Shown: positions 44,192-52,679, numbered from the stretch's first letter. The stretch: DNA of 55,875 nucleotides from Flavobacterium sp. (GCF_028689845.1 NZ_JAQVCH010000019.1:1-55875), one strand, 5' to 3'. Program-made: numbers and translations. Notes: a model not told the origin generated them from the letters alone.

Positions 44192-45022
44192 ATGATAAAA
44201 AAAAAATCTAAAATAGAAGTTCAAGGTATTCAAATTGCCCTTGTGAATCAAAGTAACAACGATTATATTTCATTGACAGATATTGCTAGACATAAAAATT
44301 CATCTCAAACAGATGATATCATAAAAAATTGGTTAAGAAATAGAAATACCATTGAGCTTTTGGGTTTTTGGGAAATGATATATAATCCTAATTTTAAACC
44401 CGTCGAATTCGACGGGTTTAGAAAACAGGCTGGCTTAAATAGTTTTGTAATGACCCCTAAACGTTGGATAGAAAGCACGAACGCGATTGGTATCGTTTCA
44501 AAAGCCGGAAGATATGGTGGAACTTTTGCTCATAAAGACATTGCTTTGGAATTCGCCTCATGGATTTCAATTGAATTTAAACTTTATATCATTAAAGAAT
44601 TCCAACGTTTAAAAGAAAATGAAAACGACCGCTTAAATCTAGAATGGAATTTACAACGCACGATATCAAAAATAAATTATCATATTCATACTGATGCAAT
44701 TAAGGAAAATCTAATTCCACCTGAAATTACTAAACAACAAGCAAGTTTTGTATATGCCAATGAAGCTGATTTATTTAATACAGCTTTGTTTGGAATTACA
44801 GCCAAAGAATGGAGAGAAAATAATCCGAATCTAAAAGGAAATATACGAGATTTTGCGACTTTAGAGCAATTAGTAGTCCTGAGTAATTTGGAAAGCATAA
44901 ATGCTTTGCTTATTCAACAAGGTTTATCACAAAGTGAACGACTTATTCAACTCAATAAAGTTGCGATTACTCAAATGAAATCGTTAGTTCATTCTAAAGA
45001 AGTAAAAAAACTAAAAGCGTAA
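44192..45022 (+). CDS. KilA-N domain protein, 276 aa
   Basis: The N-terminal 125 residues match the KilA-N DNA-binding fold: NNDYISLTDIARHKNSSQTDDIIKNWLRNRNTIELLGFWE, TPKRWIESTNAIGIVSKAGRYGGTFAHKDIALEFASWISIEFKLYIIKEFQRLK. The rest is helical. Such proteins are typical of phages, and also of ORFs scattered in bacterial genomes. Here it sits in the middle of a catabolic operon, 3 bp before the CoA ligase gene, in the same direction. Either it was inserted into the operon or it is a regulator. No integrase or phage gene is next to it. Confidence 0.88.
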   Translation: MIKKKSKIEVQGIQIALVNQSNNDYISLTDIARHKNSSQTDDIIKNWLRNRNTIELLGFWEMIYNPNFKPVEFDGFRKQAGLNSFVMTPKRWIESTNAIGIVSKAGRYGGTFAHKDIALEFASWISIEFKLYIIKEFQRLKENENDRLNLEWNLQRTISKINYHIHTDAIKENLIPPEITKQQASFVYANEADLFNTALFGITAKEWRENNPNLKGNIRDFATLEQLVVLSNLESINALLIQQGLSQSERLIQLNKVAITQMKSLVHSKEVKKLKA

Positions 45023-45025
45023 CTG

Positions 45026-46618
45026 ATGAAACATTTTGTCGACAATTTTGTTATTGATTACTTACCAAGCCTTGCTATACAACCGCTCTATTTTAAAGGA
45101 AAATATGAAGATGGAATGCTCAATTGTGTCGAACGTCTTTTAGATACTCACATTAAAAACGGAAACGGAAATGCTCCTTGTCTACACACGTTTAAAAAAA
45201 CATGGCGTTATCAAGATTTATATGAAAAAGCCAATCAAATTGCACATGTTTTAGTGGATGATTTGGGTTTGCAATCCGGTAATAGAGTATTAATTCGTTC
45301 TGCCAATAACCCCATGATGGTCGCTTTATGGTTTGCAATTCTTAAAGCTGGTGGAATTGTGGTGGCAACCATGCCCTTATTACGCTCTAAAGAATTGACC
45401 ACTATTATTGACTGTGCCGAGATTTCGCATGTATTTTGCGATATAGCTTTGGAAGAAGAACTAGAACAGGTGCAATCTGATTTTCTGAAAAAAGTTTGCA
45501 AATTCTGTGGTTCAGAAAGCGGTACCTCTGAATTAGAACGTTTGATGATGAACAAATCCAAAACGTTTGAGAACTTTCATTCTAAAGCAGATAGTATAGC
45601 CTTAATTGGATTTACGTCGGGAACAACGGGACTACCTAAAATGACTGCTCACTTTCACAAAGATATTTTAAATATTTGTGAAGCATTCCCTAATTATTCG
45701 CTACAACCAACTTCCAAAGATATTTTTACAGGGAGTCCGCCACTGGGTTTTACCTTTGGTTTAGGCGGTTTAGTATTATTTCCATTGTATTTTGGTGCTT
45801 CTACCTTTTTAATAGAAAAGCCAACACCTGATGCGTTGCTTCAAGCGATACAAGACTTTCAAATTACAATTTGTTTAACCGCTCCAACGGCATGGCGAAT
45901 TATTTCTACCAAAATAAATGAATATGATATTTCTAGCTTACGCAAATGTGTTTCCGCTGGAGAAACCTTGTCCATAAAAGTTTGGGAAGATTGGTATAAT
46001 GCAACAGGGTTAAAAATAATCGACGGTATTGGAGCCACCGAAATGCTACATATATTTATTTCTTCAAACGAAGAGAATATGAAACCCGGAGCAACTGGTG
46101 TCGCCATAACAGGATATGAAGCCAAAATTATAGATCACCTCGGAAATGAGTCTCCTACAAACCAACCAGGTCGATTAGCCGTACGAGGAATTACCGGTTG
46201 TAAATACCTCAATCGAACCGATAAACAACAAGAATATGTCCAAAATGGTTGGAATTTAACAGGAGATATTTTTAAAAAAGACGAGGAAGGATACTTCTGG
46301 TTTGTAGCTCGAGGCGACGACATGATTATATCTTCTGGTTACAATATTGCGGCAATTGAAGTAGAAAGTGTACTTTTAACCCATGAAGAAATTTTAGAAT
46401 GTGCGGTCGTTGGCTTGCCTGATGACGAAAGAGGAATGCTTGTTTGTGCTCACATCGTGCTTAAAGATTCATCTAAAGCAACAGATAACATGAAAAACCA
46501 TATTCAGCACTGGTTCAAAGAAGTAGCTGCTCCATATAAATATCCAAGAGTGATTTATTTTGTAGACAAACTTCCTAAAACTGAAACTGGAAAGATTCAA
46601 CGTTTTAAATTAAAATAA
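45026..46618 (+). CDS. 2-aminobenzoate/benzoate-type CoA ligase, 530 aa
   Basis: Adenylate-forming ligase with GFTSGTTGLPKMTAH (near 190-204), DGIGATEMLHIF (near 332), the hinge WFVARGDDMIISSGYNIAAIEVE and TETGKIQRFK at the end, holding the catalytic Lys. The arrangement is that of the benzoate-CoA ligase family, in particular 2-aminobenzoate-CoA ligases. It would convert an aromatic acid, ATP and CoA to the CoA ester used by the fused oxygenase upstream. Amino and hydroxy substrates cannot be told apart here. The gap to the KilA-N gene is only 3 bp. Confidence 0.87.
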   Translation: MKHFVDNFVIDYLPSLAIQPLYFKGKYEDGMLNCVERLLDTHIKNGNGNAPCLHTFKKTWRYQDLYEKANQIAHVLVDDLGLQSGNRVLIRSANNPMMVALWFAILKAGGIVVATMPLLRSKELTTIIDCAEISHVFCDIALEEELEQVQSDFLKKVCKFCGSESGTSELERLMMNKSKTFENFHSKADSIALIGFTSGTTGLPKMTAHFHKDILNICEAFPNYSLQPTSKDIFTGSPPLGFTFGLGGLVLFPLYFGASTFLIEKPTPDALLQAIQDFQITICLTAPTAWRIISTKINEYDISSLRKCVSAGETLSIKVWEDWYNATGLKIIDGIGATEMLHIFISSNEENMKPGATGVAITGYEAKIIDHLGNESPTNQPGRLAVRGITGCKYLNRTDKQQEYVQNGWNLTGDIFKKDEEGYFWFVARGDDMIISSGYNIAAIEVESVLLTHEEILECAVVGLPDDERGMLVCAHIVLKDSSKATDNMKNHIQHWFKEVAAPYKYPRVIYFVDKLPKTETGKIQRFKLK

Positions 46619-46645
46619 AATCAATAATTAGTAAATCGGAAAGAA

Positions 46646-48226
46646 ATGCGAAGAGCCTTTTTAGTTGTCAGTTTTACCATCTTAGTCATAAACGGAATAC
46701 TTACCTATATAAATTGGAAGTTTAGTTTATTGTTTTTAATTTTAATTCCCTTAATTTTAATGGGCTTGTTTGATATGTATCAGTCGATTCATACCATACG
46801 AAGAAATTTCCCATTAGTAGGAAGACTCCGGTATTTATTAGGTAGTATAGGACCAGAAATCCGACAATATTTTATTGAAACAGATACAGATGGAAAGCCA
46901 TTTAATCGCTTACAACGGAATATGGTTTATTCTCGGAGTAAAAAAGAATCTGACATGGAGCCTTTTGGTACACAAAAAAACACCTATGAATCAGGTTACG
47001 AATGGATTAACCACAGTATTCGTGCAATTACTTTTCAGGATATGAATCCGAAACCCTTGGTAAGAATCGGTTCTTCCAATTGTTCAAAACCCTATATGGC
47101 CAGTATGTTTAACATCAGTGCAATGAGCTATGGGTCGTTGAGTAAAAATGCAATTATTGCGTTGAATGAAGGTGCTAAAAAAGGGGGATTTTACCATAAT
47201 ACGGGTGAAGGCGGCCTTTCTCCCTATCATTTGTTAGGTGGCGATGTGGTTTGGAATATCGGAACTGGTTATTTTAGTTGTCGAAAATTTGACGGAACTT
47301 TTTGTCCAGATGAATTTGAAAAACGAGCGATTTTAGATGAAGTAAAAATGATTGAGATAAAATTCTCACAAGGGGCAAAACCTGGACATGGCGGAATTTT
47401 ACCAAAAGAAAAAGTAACTGATGAAATTGCAGCCATTCGATTAGTCAATAAAGGGCACGATATTATTTCGCCACCAACCCACTCTGCTTTTACAACTCCA
47501 CTAGAATTAATTGATTTTATAAAATTATTACGAGAACGTTCGGGCGGCAAACCCATTGGAATTAAAATATGTATTGGGAATAAAGCTGAATTTATCAGTA
47601 TTTGTAAAGCAATGGTTGCCACGCAAACGTATTTAGATTTTATCACTGTTGATGGTGGCGAAGGCGGAACGGGTGCTGCTCCTCCTGAATACTCTGATCA
47701 TGTTGGAATGCCTTTGCGGGATGCTTTAGCTTTTGTACACGATTGTTTAAAAGGATATGGTATTAAAGAACAAATCAAAGTAATTGCGAGTGGCAAAGTC
47801 ATTTCTGGTTTTGATATTATTCGGAATTTATCGATTGGAGCCGATTTATGTAATTCTGCTCGAGGAATGATGTTTGCCTTAGGCTGTATTCAAGCTTTAG
47901 AATGTCATACCAATACTTGTCCAACTGGTGTTGCTACTCAAAATCCAAGATTAATGAAAGGATTAGTTCCAGAAGATAAAAGTACGCGAGTAACCCGTTA
48001 TCAATATGAAACCGTAAAAAGTGCCGTAGATTTGATGGCTTCTGCCGGATTAGATCATCCTGATAAAGTAGACCGAAGCGTAGTAAGTACACGAATTAAT
48101 CCAATAATGATACAGACTTTTGAAGAGATATACCCAGAACTGGATCGTGGATGTTTATTAAACGAAGCAACTGTTCCAGACTATTTAAAAGTTTTTTGGC
48201 TCAAAGCAAGTATAGAAAAATTTTAA
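46646..48226 (+). CDS. FMN-binding glutamate synthase-like protein, 526 aa
   Basis: Two N-terminal hydrophobic helices (residues 1-45) anchor it to the membrane. The rest resembles the FMN domain of glutamate synthase: FNISAMSYGSLSKNAIIALNEGA, NTGEGGLSPYH, QGAKPGHGGILP, DGGEGGTGAAPPEYSDH, and an iron-sulphur block ALECHTNTCPTGVATQ with the Cys spacing of the 3Fe-4S cluster. No amidotransferase domain is present, so ammonia would be used directly, or another substrate is reduced. In a pathway releasing nitrogen it might reassimilate ammonia; this is inference. The family's real activity is unclear. Confidence 0.85.
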   Translation: MRRAFLVVSFTILVINGILTYINWKFSLLFLILIPLILMGLFDMYQSIHTIRRNFPLVGRLRYLLGSIGPEIRQYFIETDTDGKPFNRLQRNMVYSRSKKESDMEPFGTQKNTYESGYEWINHSIRAITFQDMNPKPLVRIGSSNCSKPYMASMFNISAMSYGSLSKNAIIALNEGAKKGGFYHNTGEGGLSPYHLLGGDVVWNIGTGYFSCRKFDGTFCPDEFEKRAILDEVKMIEIKFSQGAKPGHGGILPKEKVTDEIAAIRLVNKGHDIISPPTHSAFTTPLELIDFIKLLRERSGGKPIGIKICIGNKAEFISICKAMVATQTYLDFITVDGGEGGTGAAPPEYSDHVGMPLRDALAFVHDCLKGYGIKEQIKVIASGKVISGFDIIRNLSIGADLCNSARGMMFALGCIQALECHTNTCPTGVATQNPRLMKGLVPEDKSTRVTRYQYETVKSAVDLMASAGLDHPDKVDRSVVSTRINPIMIQTFEEIYPELDRGCLLNEATVPDYLKVFWLKASIEKF

Positions 48227-48251
48227 TAGTTCAACCTAAAAATATAGACCG

Positions 48252-48677
48252 ATGATGAAAAATGAATTTGTCAAACTAGAAAAAGTACGTTTTCAACATG
48301 TTGATTATGCCGGTATAGTTTTCTATCCCCGATTTCTGGAAATGCTAAATTGTTTGGTAGAAGATTGGTTTGAAGAAGCACTCGATAGACCTTTTGCTAA
48401 AATGCATGAAACAAACGGTATTCCAACAGTTGATTTGAAAATTCAATTTAAAAATGTGGCTCGATTAGGTGAAATTTTAACCAAAAAATTATGGGTAAAA
48501 GACATCGGATTTGCCTCCATGCTTTGTGGTTTCCAGTTTTTCAATGAAGCTGGATTAACCATTTTAGAAGGCGAAGTTACTTTAGTTAATGTCGCTATAA
48601 ATGCTGATAAAAAAAGTATTAAAGCTGAGCCTTTTTCAGAAGTAATGAAAAATAAAATTATGAATTACAAATTATGA
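48252..48677 (+). CDS. 4HBT-type acyl-CoA thioesterase, 141 aa
   Basis: Hotdog fold thioesterase: KVRFQHVDYAGIVFYPRFLEMLN with the catalytic Asp18 in HVDYAG, as in 4-hydroxybenzoyl-CoA thioesterase. It would release the free hydroxylated acid (gentisate or 5-hydroxyanthranilate) from its CoA ester before ring opening. The last codons, including the stop at 48675-48677, are part of a 14-bp direct repeat. Start ATG ATG at 48252; either could be used. Confidence 0.87.
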   Translation: MMKNEFVKLEKVRFQHVDYAGIVFYPRFLEMLNCLVEDWFEEALDRPFAKMHETNGIPTVDLKIQFKNVARLGEILTKKLWVKDIGFASMLCGFQFFNEAGLTILEGEVTLVNVAINADKKSIKAEPFSEVMKNKIMNYKL

Positions 48678-48731
48678 ATTACGAAGTAACATTCGAATTT
48701 AAACATAATTAGTAATTCCAAATTCGTAATT
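48655..48731. repeat. Direct and inverted repeat at the thioesterase 3' end
   Basis: AAATTATGAATTAC is present twice in tandem (48655-48668 and 48669-48682), covering the last codons and stop of the thioesterase gene. AATTACGAA at 48678-48686 is the inverted partner of TTCGTAATT at 48723-48731. The inverted pair could form a hairpin in the spacer before the nitrilase gene. Confidence 0.75.
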
Positions 48732-48739
48732 ATACAACT

Positions 48740-49720
48740 ATGACCTTTCCAAAATTCAAAGCCGCCGCCGTCCAAACTGCCCCTGTTTTTTTAAATGTCG
48801 AAAAAACAATTGAAAAAGCCATTTCTTTCATCAAAGAAGCCAGTGAAAATGGTGCTCAATTGATTGCCTTTCCTGAAGTGTTTATTGCAGGTTATCCGTA
48901 TTGGAATTGGGTGATGACTCCAGTTCAAGGTAGTAAATGGTACGAACAATTATATAAAAGTGCGGTAGCCGTTACCGATGAATCGTTGAAACCCTTATTT
49001 CAAGCAGCGAAAGATTTCAAGATGCATCTCGTGATTGGAATTAATGAACGAGGCGATAGTTATGGCGAAATTTATAACACCAATTTAATTATTGATGACC
49101 AAGGCAATTTAATTGGAAAACATCGAAAATTAGTGCCGACTTGGGCTGAAAAACTGACTTGGACGAGTGGCGATGGTTCATCCTTAAAAGTGTATCCAAC
49201 TAAAATAGGACCTATCGGAACATTAGCTTGTGGCGAAAACACCAATACATTGGCCCGATTCACTTTACTTGCTCAAGGCGAATTGATTCATATTGCCAAT
49301 TATATTTCGTTGCCAGTTGCTCCTGCTGATTATAATATGGCTGAAGCAATTAAAATTCGTGCAGCGGCTCATTCCTTTGAAGGTAAATTATTTACGGTTG
49401 TTTCTTGTTCAACCATATCTAAGGAAATGATGGTGATTTTAAAAGACGAGGTTCCAAATATTGAAGAATTACTAACGCGTAAAAATTCAGCGTTTTCAGG
49501 AATTATTGGGCCTAATGGAGCAGTTGTAAGCGAACCTTTAATTGATGAAGAAGGAATTGTCTATGCAGAAATTGATTTAGAAAAATGTATTCAGCCCAAA
49601 CAAATGCATGATATTTTGGGACATTACAACCGATTTGATATCTTTGATTTACGAGTCAATATAGCTCCAACTCGAAAAATTACATTGATTGATAATCACG
49701 AGGAATTTAATAAGAAATAA
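48740..49720 (+). CDS. Nitrilase-family carbon-nitrogen hydrolase, 326 aa
   Basis: Nitrilase superfamily with the Glu-Lys-Cys triad: Glu46 in AFPEVFIAGYPYW, Lys130 in KHRKLVPTW and Cys164 in TLACGENTNTL. GYPYWNW and the CGEN box are those of true nitrilases (branch 1), which hydrolyse nitriles to acids plus ammonia, though relatives act on amides. Neighbours are a thioesterase upstream and a gentisate-type dioxygenase downstream. Possible roles are making the aromatic acid from a nitrile, or cleaving an amide after ring opening. The sequence does not decide between these. Confidence 0.88.
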   Translation: MTFPKFKAAAVQTAPVFLNVEKTIEKAISFIKEASENGAQLIAFPEVFIAGYPYWNWVMTPVQGSKWYEQLYKSAVAVTDESLKPLFQAAKDFKMHLVIGINERGDSYGEIYNTNLIIDDQGNLIGKHRKLVPTWAEKLTWTSGDGSSLKVYPTKIGPIGTLACGENTNTLARFTLLAQGELIHIANYISLPVAPADYNMAEAIKIRAAAHSFEGKLFTVVSCSTISKEMMVILKDEVPNIEELLTRKNSAFSGIIGPNGAVVSEPLIDEEGIVYAEIDLEKCIQPKQMHDILGHYNRFDIFDLRVNIAPTRKITLIDNHEEFNKK

Positions 49721-49729
49721 GCAGCATAC

Positions 49730-49761
49730 AACCCTTCTAGGGTTTAAACTCTAGAAGAGTT
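49730..49761 (+). repeat. Hairpin in the spacer before the dioxygenase
   Basis: AACCCTTCTAG (49730-49740) and CTAGAAGAGTT (49751-49761) form an 11-bp stem with one mismatch. There is no run of T after it, so it is not a simple terminator. The stem may protect the RNA or limit readthrough. Confidence 0.65.
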
Positions 49762-49781
49762 GAAAATTAAAATTAAAAGCT

Positions 49782-50882
49782 ATGAACGAAAACCATTCAG
49801 ATAATCAATACGGAAGAGCTCGAGTACAAGATACTCCAGAACTTGAAGCGTATTATAAAGAATTAGAATCACTTGGTGCGGGTGCATTATGGACCGTAGC
49901 AAATGCAATTGAACCTTGGGAACCTAGAACCACTTCAATTCCTATGTTATGGAAGTATGAAGACTTGCGTAGTTTAGTGCTCAAATCTTCCGAATTAGTC
50001 ACTCCTGAACAAGCGGGTCGCCGGGTTGTATATTTAGTTAATGATAAACGAAAAGAGGTTTCTGCCGCTGTAGGATGGCTGTATACTGGCATTCAAGTGA
50101 CGCGTCCGGGCGAAAGTACTTCTGCTCATCGCCATCGTGCTTCTGCTTTGCGATTTATTATGGAAGGTGAAGGCGGTTATACCGTTGTCGATGGCAATAA
50201 AATTATGTTGGAAGTGAATGATTTTGTGATTACACCCAATTCAGCATGGCACGAACATGGCGTTGAAGAAGGCGGAAAAACCTGTATTTGGCAAGATGGT
50301 TTGGACATTCCTTTATTAAATGCTTTAGAAGCCAATGATTATGCCGTTTTAGACGGAAAACAAGAATTAATTGCTCCAATAAATTATTCACCAATTGCTT
50401 ATGGTTGTGCAGGATTAATTCCGGCCGATAAAAACTGGGACAAACCCTACTCTCCTTTATTTAAATATTCTTGGAAAAGTGTCTATCCCGCTTTACTAGA
50501 AATGCAAAAAGTGAGTGAAATCAATTCCTTTGACGGAATTTTCATGAAGTATTCCAATCCCTTAACTGGTGGACATGTGATGGAAACGATGGGAGCTTCA
50601 ATGCAATTATTACCTGCTGGTTTTAAAGGAAAAGCTCACCAACACACGGGTTCATTTGTGTATCAATGTGCCAAAGGGAAAGGCTATTCCATCATTGATG
50701 GGAAACGGTTTGATTGGAAAGAAAGAGACATCTTCTGCGTCCCTTCGTGGGCAATTCACGAGCATCACAATGCCTCTGAAACAGAAAATGCTTGTTTGTT
50801 TTCTTTTAATGATTTACCCGTCATGGAAAAACTGGGACTTTATCAGGAAAGAGCATGCATCGACAATAATGGACATCAATAA
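49782..50882 (+). CDS. Gentisate 1,2-dioxygenase-like bicupin, 366 aa
   Basis: Two cupin domains. The first has iron ligands His116 and His118 in SAHRHRASALRF and His157/His159 in WHEHGVEEGG. The second has KAHQHTGSFVYQ and IHEHHN and seems to keep metal ligands too, while classic gentisate dioxygenases use only the first. It opens the ring of gentisate or a related 2,5-disubstituted benzoate to maleylpyruvate or an amide analogue. Length and fold match gentisate dioxygenases. The gene lies between the nitrilase and FAH genes. Confidence 0.88.
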   Translation: MNENHSDNQYGRARVQDTPELEAYYKELESLGAGALWTVANAIEPWEPRTTSIPMLWKYEDLRSLVLKSSELVTPEQAGRRVVYLVNDKRKEVSAAVGWLYTGIQVTRPGESTSAHRHRASALRFIMEGEGGYTVVDGNKIMLEVNDFVITPNSAWHEHGVEEGGKTCIWQDGLDIPLLNALEANDYAVLDGKQELIAPINYSPIAYGCAGLIPADKNWDKPYSPLFKYSWKSVYPALLEMQKVSEINSFDGIFMKYSNPLTGGHVMETMGASMQLLPAGFKGKAHQHTGSFVYQCAKGKGYSIIDGKRFDWKERDIFCVPSWAIHEHHNASETENACLFSFNDLPVMEKLGLYQERACIDNNGHQ

Positions 50883-50891
50883 TTTTAAAAA

Positions 50892-50931
50892 ACCTCAGTA
50901 CCTTAGAACCTCAGAACCATAGTACCTTAAA
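50892..50931. repeat. Octanucleotide word repeat in a spacer
   Basis: Five consecutive 8-bp words: ACCTCAGT, ACCTTAGA, ACCTCAGA, ACCATAGT, ACCTTAAA. They fill nearly the whole gap between the dioxygenase and the FAH gene. Confidence 0.85.
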
Positions 50932-50934
50932 AAA

Positions 50935-51843
50935 ATGAAACTACTTACTTATAAAACAGCAGAAACCGAACCACGATTAGGTTTCTTACACAACAACCTT
51001 ATTATTGACATGGAAGATTTTGGCGAAATCTCTAATTTCCCATTGCCAATTGATATGCTAGATTTAATAGACATGGGCTTTGAAATCATCAGTGAAATCT
51101 CCGAAATGATTCTGGAAACACGTGAAATTGATTTTGAACAAATTGGTTATAAATTTGAAGAAGTTGAAATCCTCGCTCCTATTCAAAAGCCTCGAAAAAA
51201 TATCATCGGAATTGGATTGAATTTTACGGAGCATGTTGCGGAAAGTGCAAGAACATTAGACACTACAGGAAAACTTCCGCAAAAACCGATTATTTTCTCT
51301 AAACCGCCAACAACGGTTACGGCAACAAATACGAACGTCATTTTAAACACCAAACTCACACAACAACTTGATTGGGAAGTAGAATTGGCTGTCGTTATTG
51401 GTAAAACAGGTAAGTATGTTGCCAATGCCGATGCCTTAGATTACGTGTTTGGCTACACCGTCATCAACGACATTTCCGCACGTGATTGTCGCCGGGAAGG
51501 ACAATGGATTGTTTCCAAAGGACAAGATACTTTTGCTCCGATGGGACCATATTTAGTAACGAAAGATGAATTTTCAAATCCCCATGATATCAATTTATCA
51601 TTAAAAGTAAATGGGGTTGAAAAACAAAATTCAAATACTAAATTTTTACTGTTCAATATCAATGATTTAATAGAAGATTTAAGTACCGTTTTCACGATAG
51701 AAGCGGGCGACATCATCGCAACGGGTACACCTGCTGGTGTTGGAGCTGGAAGAACTCCGCAAGAATGGTTGAAAGATGGCGATGTGATGGAGGCAACTGT
51801 GGAAGGAATCGGAACATTAATTAATACGGTAAAAGAAATATAA
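50935..51843 (+). CDS. Fumarylacetoacetate hydrolase family protein, 302 aa
   Basis: FAH-fold enzyme: KNIIGIGLNFTEHVAES, KPIIFSKPPTTV, LDWEVELAVVIGK (metal-binding Glu residues), YTVINDISARDCRREGQW, and the end IIATGTPAGVGAGR. It would hydrolyse maleylpyruvate (or fumarylpyruvate, or an amide analogue) to pyruvate and a four-carbon acid. No glutathione-dependent isomerase gene lies in the window, so direct hydrolysis of the cis product is implied. The next gene, a maleate isomerase, fits this. The N-terminal 70 residues are the usual small extra domain. Confidence 0.9.
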   Translation: MKLLTYKTAETEPRLGFLHNNLIIDMEDFGEISNFPLPIDMLDLIDMGFEIISEISEMILETREIDFEQIGYKFEEVEILAPIQKPRKNIIGIGLNFTEHVAESARTLDTTGKLPQKPIIFSKPPTTVTATNTNVILNTKLTQQLDWEVELAVVIGKTGKYVANADALDYVFGYTVINDISARDCRREGQWIVSKGQDTFAPMGPYLVTKDEFSNPHDINLSLKVNGVEKQNSNTKFLLFNINDLIEDLSTVFTIEAGDIIATGTPAGVGAGRTPQEWLKDGDVMEATVEGIGTLINTVKEI

Positions 51844-51851
51844 AAAGTATT

Positions 51852-51897
51852 CAGTCGCAGTTTTCAGTTTTCTGACTGCAAACTGCGACTGCGACTG
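51852..51897. repeat. 12-bp inverted repeat with GCGACTG words
   Basis: CAGTCGCAGTTT at 51852-51863 and AAACTGCGACTG at 51880-51891 are perfect inverted repeats. GCGACTG is then repeated to 51897. The element fills the spacer between the FAH and maleate isomerase genes. Confidence 0.8.
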
Positions 51898-51912
51898 TAA
51901 ACTAATCAAAAT

Positions 51913-52659
51913 ATGAAATACCGAATAGGCCAAATCGTCCCCTCCTCCAACGTCACGATGGAAACAGAAATTCCTGCAATTTTTAGAGCAAGAGAAACCA
52001 TTCTACCAGAACTATTTACGTTTCATTCCAGCCGAACGCGGATGAAAAAAGTAACCAAAGAAGAATTGGAAGCCATGGATGCCATGAGTTTAAAATGTGC
52101 TCAAGAATTATCGGATGCTCAAGTCGATGTCATGGGTTATGCGTGTTTGGTTGCTATTATGAGCATGGGTCGTGGCTATCATTGCGTTTCGGAAGTGAAT
52201 TTGCATCAGGAAACGGTGGCAAACGACTTCCCTACGCCGATTGTGACTTCTGCTGGAGCTTTAATTAACGGCTTGAACGTTTTAGGTGCTAAGCAAATTT
52301 CCATCATTACACCTTATATGCGACCGTTAACCGATATGGTGGTGGATTATATTGAACACCAAGGCATCAAAGTAAAGCAAAGTATCGCTCTTGAAATTCC
52401 AGACAATTTAGAAGTCGCCGCTCAAAACCCAATGAATTTATTGGACATATACAAACAATTAGATTTAACGGATGTGGATGTTTTAGTCGTTTCTGCTTGT
52501 GTGCAAATGCCTTCTTTAGAAGCTATCGATTTAATCCAAGTAGAATGTGGCATTCCCGTAACTTCTGCCGCTGTTTGTACGACTTATGAAATGATGAAAA
52601 AACTAGGAATTGAAGCCAAATCAAGTATTGGTGGAGAATTGTTGAGTGGAAAATATTAA
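51913..52659 (+). CDS. Maleate cis-trans isomerase-like (Asp/Glu racemase fold), 248 aa
   Basis: Member of the maleate isomerase/arylmalonate decarboxylase group: MKYRIGQIVPSSNVTMETEIPAIFRAR, the first catalytic Cys in VMGYACLVAIMSMG (near residue 82), and the second in VVSACVQMPS (near 198). It would convert maleate to fumarate for the TCA cycle. The presence of this enzyme beside an FAH gene strongly points to a gentisate-type route ending in maleate plus pyruvate. Last gene of the run; a terminator follows. Confidence 0.88.
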   Translation: MKYRIGQIVPSSNVTMETEIPAIFRARETILPELFTFHSSRTRMKKVTKEELEAMDAMSLKCAQELSDAQVDVMGYACLVAIMSMGRGYHCVSEVNLHQETVANDFPTPIVTSAGALINGLNVLGAKQISIITPYMRPLTDMVVDYIEHQGIKVKQSIALEIPDNLEVAAQNPMNLLDIYKQLDLTDVDVLVVSACVQMPSLEAIDLIQVECGIPVTSAAVCTTYEMMKKLGIEAKSSIGGELLSGKY

Positions 52660-52679
52660 TGATACTATCGTATCAGATT

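Noticed and set aside
49730..49761. Rho-independent terminator inside the catabolic operon
   Set aside because: The stem is good, but no T-run follows on the plus strand, and the downstream genes fit the same pathway.
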